Source: Ensifer aridi (GTDB taxonomy: Bacteria > Pseudomonadota > Alphaproteobacteria > Rhizobiales > Rhizobiaceae). From it: a stretch of DNA of 64,000 nt. The notes beneath the pieces are model-generated. The model was not told the origin of the DNA and made no database searches. It was given only the letters and a program-made list of their open reading frames with translations. The translations under genes were made by a program, and so were the position numbers. Location: NCBI RefSeq assembly GCF_002078505.1, contig NZ_LUAV01000002.1:447447-511446 (forward strand). Reading direction: 5' to 3'. Each line of letters starts with the position of its first letter. Positions within the stretch are counted from its first letter, which is position 1. Below, piece after piece: positions 26,579-35,624 of this stretch.

Positions 26579-27897
26579 CCGAGATTGCCTCCCCGACGGT
26601 AAAGGTCTCCACCCGTCCTGCCGAAAGCCGCCGCGATATCGGCATCAAGCGCCGCTACGCCGCAGAGCGCCGCTTCCGCTTCTACGGCATCATCGCCATC
26701 GTCATCGGCCTGTTCTTCCTTGCGGTCCTGCTCTGGAGCGTTGTTTCGAAAGGCTATACCGCCTTCCTGCAGACGACGATCACGCTGCCGATCGAGTTCT
26801 CCGAAAAGGTCATCGATCCGAAGAACGAGCGGGCGACCGATCCGAAGCAACTGATGTCGGCCAACTATCCGCTGCTCGTCCGCGAGGCGTTGGTAAAGCA
26901 GCTCGGCCTCGATCCGAAGGAGCGGCCGCTGGTCAAGCAGGCGACCGACATGGTTTCCGCCAGCGCTCGGACGCAACTGCGCGATATCGTCGTCGCCGAT
27001 CCGTCAGTCATCGGCAAGACGATCCCCGTAACGCTGCTGGCCGAAGCGAACATCGACTCCGCCTTCAAGGGTCAAATCGACCTGAAGGTGGACGAGTCCA
27101 AGCGCAAGGTGAAGGACCAGCAGGTCGCCTGGATGAACCAGCTCGCCGATGCCGGCGCGCTCAAGAAGAGCTTCAACACCGGCATCTTCACCTTCGGCGC
27201 GTCGAGCCGTCCGGAAGCGGCGGGTGTCGGCGTCGCGCTCATCGGCTCGCTCTACATGATGCTGATCGTTCTGGTCCTTTCGCTGCCGATCGGCGTCGCC
27301 GCCTCGATCTATCTGGAAGAGTTCGCCCCGAAGAACCGGCTGACCGACCTCATCGAAGTCAACATCAACAATCTCGCGGCAGTACCCTCGATCGTCTACG
27401 GTCTCCTCGGCCTGGCCGTATTTATCAACTTCGCGGGCCTGCCGCGTTCAGCCGCGCTTATTGGTGGACTTGTGCTGACGCTGATGACACTGCCGACGAT
27501 CATCATCGCGACGCGCGCGGCGTTGAAGGCCGTGCCTCCGTCGATCCGCGCCGCCGCGCTCGGCCTCGGCGCATCGAAGATGCAGACCATCTTCCATCAC
27601 GTGCTGCCGCTCGCCATGCCTGGAATCCTGACCGGCACGATCATCGGTCTCGCGCATGCTCTCGGCGAAACGGCGCCGCTGCTCCTGATCGGTATGGTGG
27701 CATTCGTGGTCGACTATCCGGGCTCACCGCTGGAGCCCTCGACGGCGCTGCCGGTGCAAATCTACATGTGGGCGAACGAAGCGGAACGCGCTTTCGTGGA
27801 GCGCACGTCGGGAGCGATTATCATTCTTTTGATCTTCCTCGTCTTCATGAACCTGGGCGCAATTCTCTTGCGGCGTCGCTTTGAGCGTCGCTGGTAG
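26575..27897 (+). CDS. pstA: Phosphate ABC transporter permease PstA
   Basis: A 440-residue inner-membrane permease. A basic N-terminus ([20 protein letters not shown]) leads into the first span. A long periplasmic insertion of about 150 residues includes [11 protein letters not shown] and [12 protein letters not shown]. The transport domain follows, with [36 protein letters not shown] and the EAA-type [20 protein letters not shown]. Pairs with PstC to form the channel. The start overlaps the pstC stop. The last residues precede pstB by 13 nt. Confidence 0.94.
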   Translation: MTEIASPTVKVSTRPAESRRDIGIKRRYAAERRFRFYGIIAIVIGLFFLAVLLWSVVSKGYTAFLQTTITLPIEFSEKVIDPKNERATDPKQLMSANYPLLVREALVKQLGLDPKERPLVKQATDMVSASARTQLRDIVVADPSVIGKTIPVTLLAEANIDSAFKGQIDLKVDESKRKVKDQQVAWMNQLADAGALKKSFNTGIFTFGASSRPEAAGVGVALIGSLYMMLIVLVLSLPIGVAASIYLEEFAPKNRLTDLIEVNINNLAAVPSIVYGLLGLAVFINFAGLPRSAALIGGLVLTLMTLPTIIIATRAALKAVPPSIRAAALGLGASKMQTIFHHVLPLAMPGILTGTIIGLAHALGETAPLLLIGMVAFVVDYPGSPLEPSTALPVQIYMWANEAERAFVERTSGAIIILLIFLVFMNLGAILLRRRFERRW

Positions 27898-27910
27898 TGG
27901 GGTAAGGACT

Positions 27911-28726
27911 ATGAACATCATGTCGGAAGCTGCAGTCGAAAAGGCTCTGGACCAGAAAATGAACACGGTGCCCTACAAGATGATCGGCAAGGATGTGTCG
28001 GTCTATTACGGCGAGAAGCGCGCGCTCTTCGACGTCAACCTCAACATCCGCGAGAACACGGTGACGGCGCTGATCGGCCCCTCCGGTTGCGGCAAGTCGA
28101 CCTTCCTGCGCACGCTCAACCGGATGAACGACACGATCGAGAACTGCCGTGTGAGCGGCAAGATCACGCTCGATGAGGACGACATCTACGATCCGTCGAT
28201 CGACGTTGTTGAACTACGCGCCCGGGTCGGCATGGTGTTCCAGAAGCCGAACCCATTCCCGAAGTCGATCTACGACAACGTTTCGTACGGTCCGCGCATC
28301 CATGGCTTGGCGCGCACGAAGGCCGAACTCGACGAGACGGTCGAGACGAGCCTGCAGAAGGCTGGCCTCTGGAACGAGGTCAAGGACCGACTGCATGAGC
28401 CGGGCACCGGCCTTTCCGGCGGCCAGCAGCAGCGCCTCTGCATTGCCCGCGCCGTAGCTGTCAGCCCCGAAGTCATCCTGATGGACGAGCCCTGTTCGGC
28501 GCTCGATCCGATCGCGACCGCCAAGGTCGAGGAACTCATCCACGAGCTGCGCGCGAATTTCACGATCGTCATCGTGACGCACTCGATGCAGCAGGCGGCG
28601 CGCGTGTCGCAGCGCACGGCCATGTTCCACCTCGGCAACCTCGTCGAGGAGAACGACACCGACAAGATGTTCACCAATCCGGATGACCAGCGCACCCAGG
28701 ACTACATCATGGGCCGCTTCGGCTGA
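27911..28726 (+). CDS. pstB: Phosphate ABC transporter ATP-binding protein PstB
   Basis: A 271-residue ABC ATPase: Walker [14 protein letters not shown]-loop [16 protein letters not shown], signature [14 protein letters not shown], Walker [14 protein letters not shown], and H-loop [12 protein letters not shown]. The KPNPFP sequence is diagnostic for PstB. The ATG at 27911 has TAAGGA 4 nt upstream. An open frame back to 27881 overlaps pstA and is unlikely to be used. PhoU follows after 48 nt. Confidence 0.96.
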   Translation: MNIMSEAAVEKALDQKMNTVPYKMIGKDVSVYYGEKRALFDVNLNIRENTVTALIGPSGCGKSTFLRTLNRMNDTIENCRVSGKITLDEDDIYDPSIDVVELRARVGMVFQKPNPFPKSIYDNVSYGPRIHGLARTKAELDETVETSLQKAGLWNEVKDRLHEPGTGLSGGQQQRLCIARAVAVSPEVILMDEPCSALDPIATAKVEELIHELRANFTIVIVTHSMQQAARVSQRTAMFHLGNLVEENDTDKMFTNPDDQRTQDYIMGRFG

Positions 28727-28774
28727 TCGGCCGAAAATCCCCCGTGAAGAGCGCGCGCCCTTGAGGAACCGAAA

Positions 28775-29488
28775 ATGTCTCACCCCCACATAATGACCGC
28801 CTTCGACGAAGAGCTGAAATATCTGACGCGCCGGATCTCCGAGATGGGAGGACTTGCCGAGCAGATGGTCGCGGACTCGGTCCGGGCACTGGTCAATTCG
28901 GACCTCGCCTTGGCCCAGAAGGTGATTTCCGATGATGCCATTCTGGACGATGCCGAACGGCAGATCGGGGAAAAGGCGATCGTCACGATCGCCAAGCGCC
29001 AGCCTATGGCCTCGGACCTCCGCGAGATCATGGGATCGATCCGTATCGCCGCGGATCTCGAGCGCGTCGGCGATCTCGGCAAGAATACCGCCAAGCGCGT
29101 GATTGCCGTCGCCGGCTCCGGAATCCCCCGCAAGCTCGCGCGCGGCCTCGAGCATCTGGCCGAGCTTGCTCTCGTGCAGCTCAAGGAAGTGCTCGACGTC
29201 TATGCCTCGCGCTCTCCGGAAAAGGCAAACAGCATCCGCGAGCGTGACGAGGAGATCGACGCGATCTACACCTCGCTCTTTCGCGAGTTGCTCACCTACA
29301 TGATGGAAGATCCGCGCAACATCACGCCCTGCACGCATCTCCTCTTCTGCGCCAAGAACATCGAGCGGATCGGCGATCATGCGACCAACATCGCCGAGAC
29401 GATCTACTACATGGCGACAGGCGCCCAGCCCGCGGGCGAACGGCCGAAGGACGACACGACGTCGACATTGGGTTCCGTGACGGACTGA
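28775..29488 (+). CDS. phoU: Phosphate signalling regulator PhoU
   Basis: A 237-residue all-helical protein with two PhoU repeats. Each repeat has the metal-binding acidic signature: DDAILDDAERQI with RIAADLERVGDLGKNTAKRV, and RDEEIDAIYTSLF with FCAKNIERIGDHATNIAETI. It dampens PhoR signalling through the Pst complex when phosphate is ample. It belongs to the pst operon. A 106-nt mosaic repeat then separates it from phoB. Confidence 0.95.
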   Translation: MSHPHIMTAFDEELKYLTRRISEMGGLAEQMVADSVRALVNSDLALAQKVISDDAILDDAERQIGEKAIVTIAKRQPMASDLREIMGSIRIAADLERVGDLGKNTAKRVIAVAGSGIPRKLARGLEHLAELALVQLKEVLDVYASRSPEKANSIRERDEEIDAIYTSLFRELLTYMMEDPRNITPCTHLLFCAKNIERIGDHATNIAETIYYMATGAQPAGERPKDDTTSTLGSVTD

Positions 29489-29545
29489 GGTCGCCCGGCG
29501 TCCCGTTGGTGCGCCAAATCTTTTCCGGCCGCGTTGGTTCGCGGT

Positions 29546-29651
29546 CTACTGCGTGTTCCCTTAAGTCGTAGCCGATTTAGGGACAAAAACATGCAGCAAC
29601 TCGAGGTGCTGCAGCCTCCTTGTGCGTCTGAAAAGACGCACGGCGCTGTAG
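29546..29651. repeat. Mosaic intergenic repeat, family B (full copy) between phoU and phoB
   Basis: A palindromic head (CTACTGCGTGTTCCCTTAAG with TTTAGGGACAAAAACATGCAG) is followed by a second module that ends in a hairpin, TGCGTCTGAAAAGACGCA, and GGCGCTGTAG. The same order of modules occurs inverted at 33823-33927. Multi-hairpin mosaic elements of about 100 nt are characteristic of rhizobial intergenic regions. It occupies half of the 215-nt phoU-phoB gap. Confidence 0.8.
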
Positions 29652-29703
29652 GCTGTGTCGCGGCGGCGTGATCGCGGTCGCGCGTAGGAAGGAGTCGTAC
29701 TGA

Positions 29704-30387
29704 ATGTTGCCGAAGATTGCAGTAGTCGAGGACGAGGAAGCGCTGAGCGTACTCCTGCGTTACAATCTCGAGGCCGAAGGCTTCGAAGTCGATACGATCC
29801 TTCGCGGCGACGAGGCAGAGATTCGCCTGCAGGAGCGCCTGCCCGATCTTCTCATTCTGGATTGGATGCTGCCCGGGGTTTCCGGCATCGAACTCTGCCG
29901 CAGGCTCCGCCAGCGGCCCGAGACGGAACGTCTGCCGATCATCATGCTGACGGCGCGTGGCGAGGAGAGCGAACGCGTGCGGGGTCTTGCGACCGGTGCC
30001 GACGACTATGTCGTCAAGCCGTTCTCGACGCCGGAACTGATGGCGCGCGTGAAGGCTATGCTCCGGCGCGCCAAGCCCGAGGTCCTGTCCACGCTCCTGC
30101 GCTGCGGCGACATCGAGCTCGACCGCGAGACGCACCGCGTCCATCGCCGCAGCCGGGAAGTCCGGCTCGGGCCGACGGAGTTCCGTCTCCTGGAGTTCCT
30201 CATGTCCTCGCCGGGACGCGTCTTCTCCCGCTCGCAGTTGTTGGACGGCGTGTGGGGGCACGACATCTATGTCGACGAGCGGACCGTGGACGTGCATGTG
30301 GGCCGCCTGCGCAAGGCCTTGAACTTCTCGAACATGCCCGACGTCATCCGTACGGTGCGCGGCGCCGGCTATTCGCTGGAGGGCTGA
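29704..30387 (+). CDS. phoB: Phosphate regulon response regulator PhoB
   Basis: A 227-residue OmpR-family regulator. The receiver domain begins MLPKIAVVEDEEALSVLLRY, with phospho-acceptor in LLILDWMLPGVSG (near residue 53) and VVKPFSTPELMARV. The winged helix has LGPTEFRLLEFLMSSPGRVF, DERTVDVHVGRLRKAL and RTVRGAGYSLEG. GGAAGGAG lies upstream of the ATG. It is separated from phoU by a mosaic repeat, so it may have its own promoter or receive attenuated read-through. A strong bidirectional terminator follows. Confidence 0.96.
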   Translation: MLPKIAVVEDEEALSVLLRYNLEAEGFEVDTILRGDEAEIRLQERLPDLLILDWMLPGVSGIELCRRLRQRPETERLPIIMLTARGEESERVRGLATGADDYVVKPFSTPELMARVKAMLRRAKPEVLSTLLRCGDIELDRETHRVHRRSREVRLGPTEFRLLEFLMSSPGRVFSRSQLLDGVWGHDIYVDERTVDVHVGRLRKALNFSNMPDVIRTVRGAGYSLEG

Positions 30388-30442
30388 GGCCGGGTGCGAG
30401 CGGCCTTCCTGTGCCGCCCGCGTATTTTCAGTTGCAGCGACG

Positions 30443-30472
30443 AAAAAAGGGGCCGTACGGCCCCTTTTTTTC
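30443..30472. terminator. Bidirectional rho-independent terminator between phoB and gcrA
   Basis: A perfect dyad AAAAGGGGCCG/CGGCCCCTTTT around TA, with runs of A on the left and T on the right. It can terminate phoB transcription rightward and gcrA transcription leftward. The convergent genes end 56 nt and 13 nt away. Confidence 0.92.
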
Positions 30473-30484
30473 CTTGTCAAAGAC

Positions 30485-31003
30485 TTAGCGCAGGCGACGG
30501 CGCTCCGCCGAGGGCTGGTAAGCGAGCCGCGCATGATAGCTGCAATAGGGAGACGACTCCGGAGAATCGTTTCCGCAAAAGTGGAATTCTTCCTTCAGCG
30601 GATCGCCGATCGGCCACTTGCAGGTGCGTTCCGTGAGCTGGGTGAGTTCCAGGCGACGCGACATTGGGACGACGATGTTCGCCTCGAGCTCAAAATCCTG
30701 CTCGACTGCCAGTTCGAGCGCATTGTCTTCCTTGAGGGCGGTCGCGCCGGACGTGCGGGGAACGGTCCGAGTGACGGCGCGCGCAGCGTAATTCGGCGCA
30801 CGGGGCGCCGAGGTCGTCCGTTTCGGGCGGGCGGCCGCCGTCGTTCCTCCGGCCTTGGCGCGCCCGGGCAGGCTCAGCCGGTGGACCTTGCCGATGACGG
30901 CGTTGCGACTGACGCCGCCCAACTGCGCCGCGATCTGGCTGGCGCTCAAGCCCTCGGACCACAGCTTCTTCAGTTTCTCCACCCGCTCGTCAGTCCAGTT
31001 CAT
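30485..31003 (-). CDS. gcrA: Cell cycle regulator GcrA
   Basis: A 172-residue GcrA. The N-terminal HTH begins MNWTDERVEKLKKLWSEGLS and continues ASQIAAQLGGVSRNAVIGKV. A basic Pro/Ala/Arg linker follows. The C-terminal domain has CKWPIGDP and the Cys-containing FHFCGNDS and YCSYHARLAY. In Caulobacter GcrA binds sigma-70 RNA polymerase and activates promoters carrying CcrM-methylated GANTC sites. The chosen ATG opens directly on the HTH; the open frame upstream to 31048 is poorly conserved in appearance. Its own upstream region carries a CtrA-like box and a GANTC cluster. Confidence 0.95.
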   Translation of the reverse strand: MNWTDERVEKLKKLWSEGLSASQIAAQLGGVSRNAVIGKVHRLSLPGRAKAGGTTAAARPKRTTSAPRAPNYAARAVTRTVPRTSGATALKEDNALELAVEQDFELEANIVVPMSRRLELTQLTERTCKWPIGDPLKEEFHFCGNDSPESSPYCSYHARLAYQPSAERRRLR

Positions 31004-31037
31004 CTCTGCACTCTCCGTTCTCGGCGTTGGGATGGCA

Positions 31038-31267
31038 GAATCCATCACCGCTCTCCGGAAAAATCCCGAAGATACAACGCGATAACACTGTTGGTGACTA
31101 GGTCCGCCGCATGCGTCTAGTAATTGAATATTAACCTACCGGTAGGGTGACTCCGTGGCAAGAGTCGCCGGAATCGCGCCGAATCGATTTTGCGGTTTTC
31201 CCCAACTTGCTGTCGGGGCGTTGCATTTTTGCAAGCCCCGGAGCGCGATTTTTTCGCCCTCGGAATC
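31038..31267. promoter_or_regulatory. CtrA-like box and GANTC (CcrM) cluster upstream of gcrA
   Basis: Six GANTC sites lie here: GAATC at 31038, 31171, 31181 and 31263, GACTC at 31149, and GAGTC at 31162. Four of them fall within 37 nt (31149-31185). At 31120-31135 the sequence GTAA-TTGAATA-TTAAC matches the CtrA consensus TTAA-N7-TTAAC with one mismatch. A perfect palindrome, CCTACCGGTAGG, is at 31135-31146. In Caulobacter gcrA is CtrA-repressed and methylation-sensitive, so these look functional; that is inference. Confidence 0.65.
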
Positions 31268-31302
31268 CGCGCCCGCACGGCGCCCTGCAAGCCTTGGTTT
31301 TG

Positions 31303-31359
31303 TTGACATTGCGGCGCGAAATAGGAATAGTGCCTCCGCCGCCGCAAGGCGGCATTTTT
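31303..31359 (+). promoter_or_regulatory. argD promoter and leader hairpin
   Basis: TTGACA (31303-31308) and AATAGT (31326-31331) are spaced 17 nt apart, a plausible sigma-70 promoter. Just downstream, GCCGCC-GCAA-GGCGGC (31338-31353) forms a 6-bp stem with a GNRA loop, followed by ATTTTTG, a terminator-like arrangement inside the leader. The argD ATG is at 31414. This could be an attenuator or a 5' stabiliser. Confidence 0.5.
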
Positions 31360-31413
31360 GATTTTTGTCGGACCTGACAAAGCCGATGCCCGAAGACGAA
31401 GGAGACGTTCACC

Positions 31414-32613
31414 ATGGCCGCAACAACGCCGCTTTACGACACCTACCTGCGTGCGCCGTTGCGTTTCGAGCGAGGTGAGGGCGTCTGGCTGATCGCGGAA
31501 GACGGCACGCGCTATCTCGACTTCGCCGCCGGCGTCGCCGTGAATTCGCTGGGTCACGCCCATCCGCATCTCGTGGAGGCCCTGAAGGCGCAGGCCGAGA
31601 AGGTGTGGCATCTTTCCAATCTTTACGAGGTTCCCGGACAGGAGAGCCTTGCACGGCGGTTGACCCAGGTGACCTTCGCCGACCGGGTGTTCTTCACCAA
31701 CTCAGGCGCGGAAGCGCTCGAGTGCGCGATCAAGACGGCACGGCGCTATCATTTCGCCAAAGGCCACCCGGAAAGGTTCCATATCATCACCTTCGAAGGC
31801 GCTTTCCATGGCCGCACCATCGCGACGATCGCCGCCGGCGGCCAGCAGAAATACATCGAAGGCTTCGGGCCGAAGGCGCCCGGCTTCTACCAGGTTCCCT
31901 TCGGCGATGTCGCCGCGGTCAAGAATGCGATCAACGACGAGACCGCGGCGATCCTGATCGAGCCGATCCAGGGCGAGGGCGGCATTCGCCTAGCGCCGAA
32001 GGAGTTTCTCCAGGAACTGCGCGCGCTCTGCGATGAATTCGGCCTGCTTCTGATCCTCGACGAAGTGCAATCCGGGGTCGGCCGCACCGGCAAGCTCTTC
32101 TCCCACGAATGGGCGGGGATCACGCCGGACATCATGGCTGTCGCCAAGGGTATTGGCGGCGGCTTTCCGCTCGGCGCCTGCCTGGCGACGGATGCTGCCG
32201 CCGCCGGCATGATTGCGGGCACGCACGGCTCCACCTACGGGGGTAACCCGTTGGCGATGGCGGTCGGCAACGCTGTGCTCGACGTGATCCTCGCCGAGGG
32301 CTTCCTTGAGCACGTGCGCGATGTGGCGCTCGTCTTCCGCCAGGGGCTCGCCTCGCTCAAGGATCGTTTCCCGGACGTGATCGACGAGATCCGTGGCGAC
32401 GGGCTGATGCTCGGCATCAAGGCGAAGGTGCCCTCCGCCGACTTCCTGAAGGCGATCCGCGCCGAGAAACTGCTCGCCGTCCCCGCCGGCGAGAATGTGC
32501 TGCGCCTGTTGCCGCCATTGATCACCACCGCGGCTGAGGCGCGCGAGGGGCTGGCGCGGCTCGAACGTGCGGCGGAAGCGGTCCGGGCAGGCAGCGGTAA
32601 CGCCGCGGCCTGA
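31414..32613 (+). CDS. argD: Acetylornithine aminotransferase ArgD
   Basis: A 399-residue class III PLP aminotransferase converting N-acetylglutamate-5-semialdehyde and glutamate to N-acetylornithine in arginine synthesis. Motifs include [58 protein letters not shown], and the PLP lysine in [15 protein letters not shown] (near Lys245). A GGAG site (GAAGGAGACG) precedes the ATG. argF follows 72 nt downstream in the same direction, so the two probably form one transcription unit. Confidence 0.96.
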   Translation: MAATTPLYDTYLRAPLRFERGEGVWLIAEDGTRYLDFAAGVAVNSLGHAHPHLVEALKAQAEKVWHLSNLYEVPGQESLARRLTQVTFADRVFFTNSGAEALECAIKTARRYHFAKGHPERFHIITFEGAFHGRTIATIAAGGQQKYIEGFGPKAPGFYQVPFGDVAAVKNAINDETAAILIEPIQGEGGIRLAPKEFLQELRALCDEFGLLLILDEVQSGVGRTGKLFSHEWAGITPDIMAVAKGIGGGFPLGACLATDAAAAGMIAGTHGSTYGGNPLAMAVGNAVLDVILAEGFLEHVRDVALVFRQGLASLKDRFPDVIDEIRGDGLMLGIKAKVPSADFLKAIRAEKLLAVPAGENVLRLLPPLITTAAEAREGLARLERAAEAVRAGSGNAAA

Positions 32614-32685
32614 GATTGGGCTCTGATTGAACCAGGCGCGCAAGCGTGATCGACTACCGGTTTCTACGATAGGAAATGCAGCACG

Positions 32686-33597
32686 ATGACCAGACACTTT
32701 CTCGATCTCTCGGCCATGGCGGCCGCCGACCTTAGGACGATCATCGACGATGCGCGCGTCCGAAAGTCGGCGACCAAGGCCGGAACGGCCGAGAAACCGC
32801 TTGCCGGCAAGATGCTCGCGATGATCTTCGAAAAGCCATCCACCCGCACCCGCGTCTCCTTCGATGTCGGCATGCGCCAGCTCGGCGGCGAGACGCTGTT
32901 CCTCTCCGGCACCGAAATGCAGCTCGGGCGGGCCGAGACGATCGGCGATACGGCGAAGGTTTTGTCGCGCTATGTCGATGCGATCATGATACGGACCACA
33001 AAACATCGCCGGCTTCTGGAAATGGCCGAGCACGCGACGGTGCCGGTCATCAACGGCCTCACCGACGACACGCATCCCTGCCAGATCATGGCCGACATCA
33101 TGACCTTCGAGGAGCATCGCGGACCGGTCAAGGGCAAGACGATCGCCTGGACGGGCGACGGCAACAACGTGCTGCACTCTCTGATCGAAGGCTCGGCGCG
33201 CTTCGGCTACCGCATGAACATGGCCGTGCCGCTCGGATCCGAGCCGCAGGACAAGTTTCTGAACTGGGCACGCAACAATGGCGGCGAAATCCTGCTCTGC
33301 CATGAGCCGGAACAGGCCGTCGCCGGCGCCCATTGCGTCGTCACCGATACCTGGGTGTCGATGAATCAGGAGCACCGCGCCCGCGGACACAACGTCTTCC
33401 AGCCCTATCAGGTCAATGAAGCGCTGATGAAGCATGCCGCGCCCGACGCGCTGTTCATGCATTGCCTGCCGGCGCACCGCGGCGAGGAGGTTACCGACGA
33501 GGTCATCGACGGTCCGCAGTCGGTCGTCTTCGATGCGGCGGAGAACCGGATGCACGCGCAGAAATCGATCCTTGCCTGGTGCCTCGGCGTGGTCTGA
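32686..33597 (+). CDS. argF: Ornithine carbamoyltransferase ArgF
   Basis: A 303-residue enzyme making citrulline from ornithine and carbamoyl phosphate. The carbamoyl-phosphate-binding motif EKPSTRTR lies near residues 50-57. HPCQIMAD, the ornithine-binding [12 protein letters not shown] and [10 protein letters not shown] near residue 260 are all intact. An AGGAAATG region lies upstream of the ATG. It completes the argD-argF unit. Confidence 0.96.
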   Translation: MTRHFLDLSAMAAADLRTIIDDARVRKSATKAGTAEKPLAGKMLAMIFEKPSTRTRVSFDVGMRQLGGETLFLSGTEMQLGRAETIGDTAKVLSRYVDAIMIRTTKHRRLLEMAEHATVPVINGLTDDTHPCQIMADIMTFEEHRGPVKGKTIAWTGDGNNVLHSLIEGSARFGYRMNMAVPLGSEPQDKFLNWARNNGGEILLCHEPEQAVAGAHCVVTDTWVSMNQEHRARGHNVFQPYQVNEALMKHAAPDALFMHCLPAHRGEEVTDEVIDGPQSVVFDAAENRMHAQKSILAWCLGVV

Positions 33598-33678
33598 CGA
33601 CCGCCGGTGCGAGCGATCCGGTCGGAGGGAACTCTTGAATTCGGCGTTGGACGACACAAATTAGGCGGCGACGGCTGA

Positions 33679-33704
33679 TGCACGTCGCCTAACTGTGCAG
33701 CCGG
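33679..33704. repeat. Palindromic repeat family A, half copy
   Basis: TGCACGTCGCCTAACTGTGC followed by AGCCGG matches the left part of the copy at 17807 (TGCAGGTCGCCCAAAGTGTG then CAGCGG) at 21 of 26 positions by eye. The right half is missing or diverged. Confidence 0.5.
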
Positions 33705-33822
33705 GGCGATTTCCGCTCCTGCCGCGCTCCTCGACCATCATCTGCGGCGCCTGGAGGCGAAGCAACGCACATTGCTGCTGGACAAATGCGTTCGCGGCGG
33801 GATCAAATGCAATTGCGGGTGG

Positions 33823-33927
33823 TTATAGCGGGGGCGCACTGGCGTGACGCGCAAAGGTCGCTGTAGCCCTTTGAATCGCTGCATGTTTTTGCCTTAAATC
33901 GGCTACGATTTAAGAAACATGCAGTAG
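33823..33927. repeat. Mosaic intergenic repeat, family B (inverted full copy)
   Basis: This is the inverted orientation of the element at 29546-29651. A module with GCGCAAAGGTCGCTGTAGCC is followed by the palindromic head CTGCATGTTTTTGCCTTAAA ... TTTAAGAAACATGCAGTAG. Fold-back arms are strong in the head (33879-33927). It lies about 110 nt before hslO. Confidence 0.8.
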
Positions 33928-34035
33928 AACGGGACAGGTCGGTTTTCCGCCTGCAGCCGTTTATCATCTGATTGGTAAGATCACGATTTAGGATTGGATC
34001 AACCCGGAGAGGATGATCCAGGCAAGGAGTAAGCG

Positions 34036-35031
34036 ATGACAGAGACTGGGCCGGGCCTTGGCGAGTTCGATTTTGCCGGTGACGACCATGTCGTGCCCTT
34101 CCAGGTCGAAGGGCTCGACGTGCGCGGCCGTGCGGTCCAGCTCGGCCCGATGCTCGACGCCATCCTCGAACGCCACAATTATCCGCTTCCAGTGGCACGG
34201 CTCGTCGCCGAGACGGTGGTGCTGACTGTGTTGCTGGGAACGTCGCTGAAATTCGAAGGCAAGCTGATCGTCCAAACCCAGGGGGACGGCCCGGTCGATC
34301 TCGTGGTGGCGGATTTTTCGACGCCGGACCGGGTCCGTGCCTATGCCCGCTACGACGAAGAGGCACTGGCCGCCGCCGAGAAGGGCGGGCGCACGCAGCC
34401 CCATGAGCTGTTGGGCAATGGCGTTCTCGCCTTCACAATCGATCAGGGCGCGCACACGCAGCGCTACCAGGGCATCGTCGCGCTGGACGGCGCGACGCTC
34501 GAGGAGATCGCGGGTGTTTACTTCCGCCAGTCGGAGCAGATTCCGACGAAGGTACGCCTTGCCGTTGCGGAACTTCTCGACCGGGACGAGGACGGCAAGC
34601 CGCGGCATCGCTGGCGCGCCGGCGGCATGGTCGCACAGTTCCTGCCCGATGCTCCCCATCGCATGCGGCAGCCGGATCTGCCGGGCGGGGACGGCGACGA
34701 AGGCGACAGCGAGGGCCTCTTCGAAGAGGACGATCTCTGGGCGGAAGCCAAGGTGATGGTCGAGACGATCGACACCGATGAACTCACCGACCCGATGGTC
34801 GGAACCGAACGCTTGCTGTACCGGCTGTTCCACGAACGGGGCGTGCGCGTCTATCAGCCCCAAGCGGTCTATGATCGCTGCAGTTGCTCACGCGAGAAGA
34901 TCCGCAAAGTCCTGGAAGGACTAAGCGACGAGGACATCGAGGGCAGCATCGAGGATGGCCTGATCAAGGTTACCTGCGAATTCTGCTCGACCACTTATCG
35001 CTTCGAGGCAAGCGAGGTGCGGTCGCAATGA
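34036..35031 (+). CDS. hslO: Redox-regulated chaperone Hsp33
   Basis: A 331-residue Hsp33, a cytoplasmic holdase activated by oxidation and heat. The C-terminal zinc-binding cysteines are present as CSC (Cys282, Cys284) and CEFC (Cys314, Cys317), the CxC-x-CxxC redox switch. The N-terminal core contains FDFAGDDHVVPFQVEGLDVR and ARLVAETVVLTVLLG. It starts at ATG 34036 with CAAGGAG upstream. It is somewhat longer than E. coli Hsp33 (292), mainly because of an acidic insert near residues 215-240 (GDGDEGDSEGLFEEDD). Confidence 0.95.
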   Translation: MTETGPGLGEFDFAGDDHVVPFQVEGLDVRGRAVQLGPMLDAILERHNYPLPVARLVAETVVLTVLLGTSLKFEGKLIVQTQGDGPVDLVVADFSTPDRVRAYARYDEEALAAAEKGGRTQPHELLGNGVLAFTIDQGAHTQRYQGIVALDGATLEEIAGVYFRQSEQIPTKVRLAVAELLDRDEDGKPRHRWRAGGMVAQFLPDAPHRMRQPDLPGGDGDEGDSEGLFEEDDLWAEAKVMVETIDTDELTDPMVGTERLLYRLFHERGVRVYQPQAVYDRCSCSREKIRKVLEGLSDEDIEGSIEDGLIKVTCEFCSTTYRFEASEVRSQ

Positions 35032-35072
35032 GGCGCGCTGGTCGCGCCTTACCGCGGAATGAGCCTATTTTG

Positions 35073-35120
35073 TGCATGTCGTTGTCCCAAAACCGCTGCA
35101 CGCCTTTGGGCAGACATGCA
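35073..35120. repeat. Palindromic intergenic repeat, family A
   Basis: TGCATGTCGTTGTCCCAAAA, then CCGCTGCACGCCTTTGGGCA and GACATGCA. Outer arms TGCATGTC/GACATGCA are perfectly complementary, with inner pairing CCCAAA/TTTGGG. It ends at the base adjoining the apaG stop codon (35121-35123), between the convergent hslO and apaG genes. Confidence 0.85.
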
Positions 35121-35513
35121 TTAATTGAGGGTGCGGACAAGGCCCGGTGAATCGAGCGAGAAGGCGGGGATGGCCACGTTGAAGGTCTCCCCGTCCTCGG
35201 CCTCCATGCTGTAGTGGCCGAACATCACGCCGGATGGCGTATCCAAGGGGCAACCGGAGGAATATTCGTAGGTGTCGCCGGGATTCAGCAGCGGCTGTTC
35301 GCCAATTACGCCCGGGCCGCTCACCTCGTCCACCTGCCCGTTCTCATCGGTGATGTGCCAATAGCGGGTCATCAGCCGAACCGCCATCTCGGAATGGTTC
35401 GATATGACGATGCGGTAACCCCAGACATAGCGACTATCGTCGGGATCCGACTGTTCTTCCAGGTAGTACGGCTCGACCGTCACTTCGATGTCGCGTGTCA
35501 GTGCGCGGTACAT
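35121..35513 (-). CDS. apaG: Co2+/Mg2+ efflux-associated protein ApaG
   Basis: A 130-residue single-domain ApaG with a fibronectin-III-like beta fold. Visible are [60 protein letters not shown] and [20 protein letters not shown], all typical. Function is not settled; E. coli links it to Co2+ resistance and Mg2+ efflux. The ATG at 35513 gives the standard length; the upstream open frame to 35603 is not conserved in appearance. The stop abuts a family A repeat. Confidence 0.93.
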   Translation of the reverse strand: MYRALTRDIEVTVEPYYLEEQSDPDDSRYVWGYRIVISNHSEMAVRLMTRYWHITDENGQVDEVSGPGVIGEQPLLNPGDTYEYSSGCPLDTPSGVMFGHYSMEAEDGETFNVAIPAFSLDSPGLVRTLN

Positions 35514-35624
35514 GTGCAACACCCTGTTCCAAATTTGTACCGGTATTCTACAGCAATATGGTTTCGTCAAGAATAACGGCAAGATTACGCGAGTGGCGTT
35601 CAATTTTGGCTGGGGGCCGGTGAC

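Larger units (their letters stand above)
33598..34035. other. argF-hslO intergenic region with repeats
   Basis: A 438-nt region containing a half copy of repeat family A (33679-33704) and an inverted full copy of family B (33823-33927). The last 100 nt, which include TTTATCATCTGATTGGTAAG and AGGATTGGATC, presumably hold the hslO promoter and ribosome site (GGCAAGGAG at about 34022). No coding frame with protein-like composition was seen. Confidence 0.6.
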
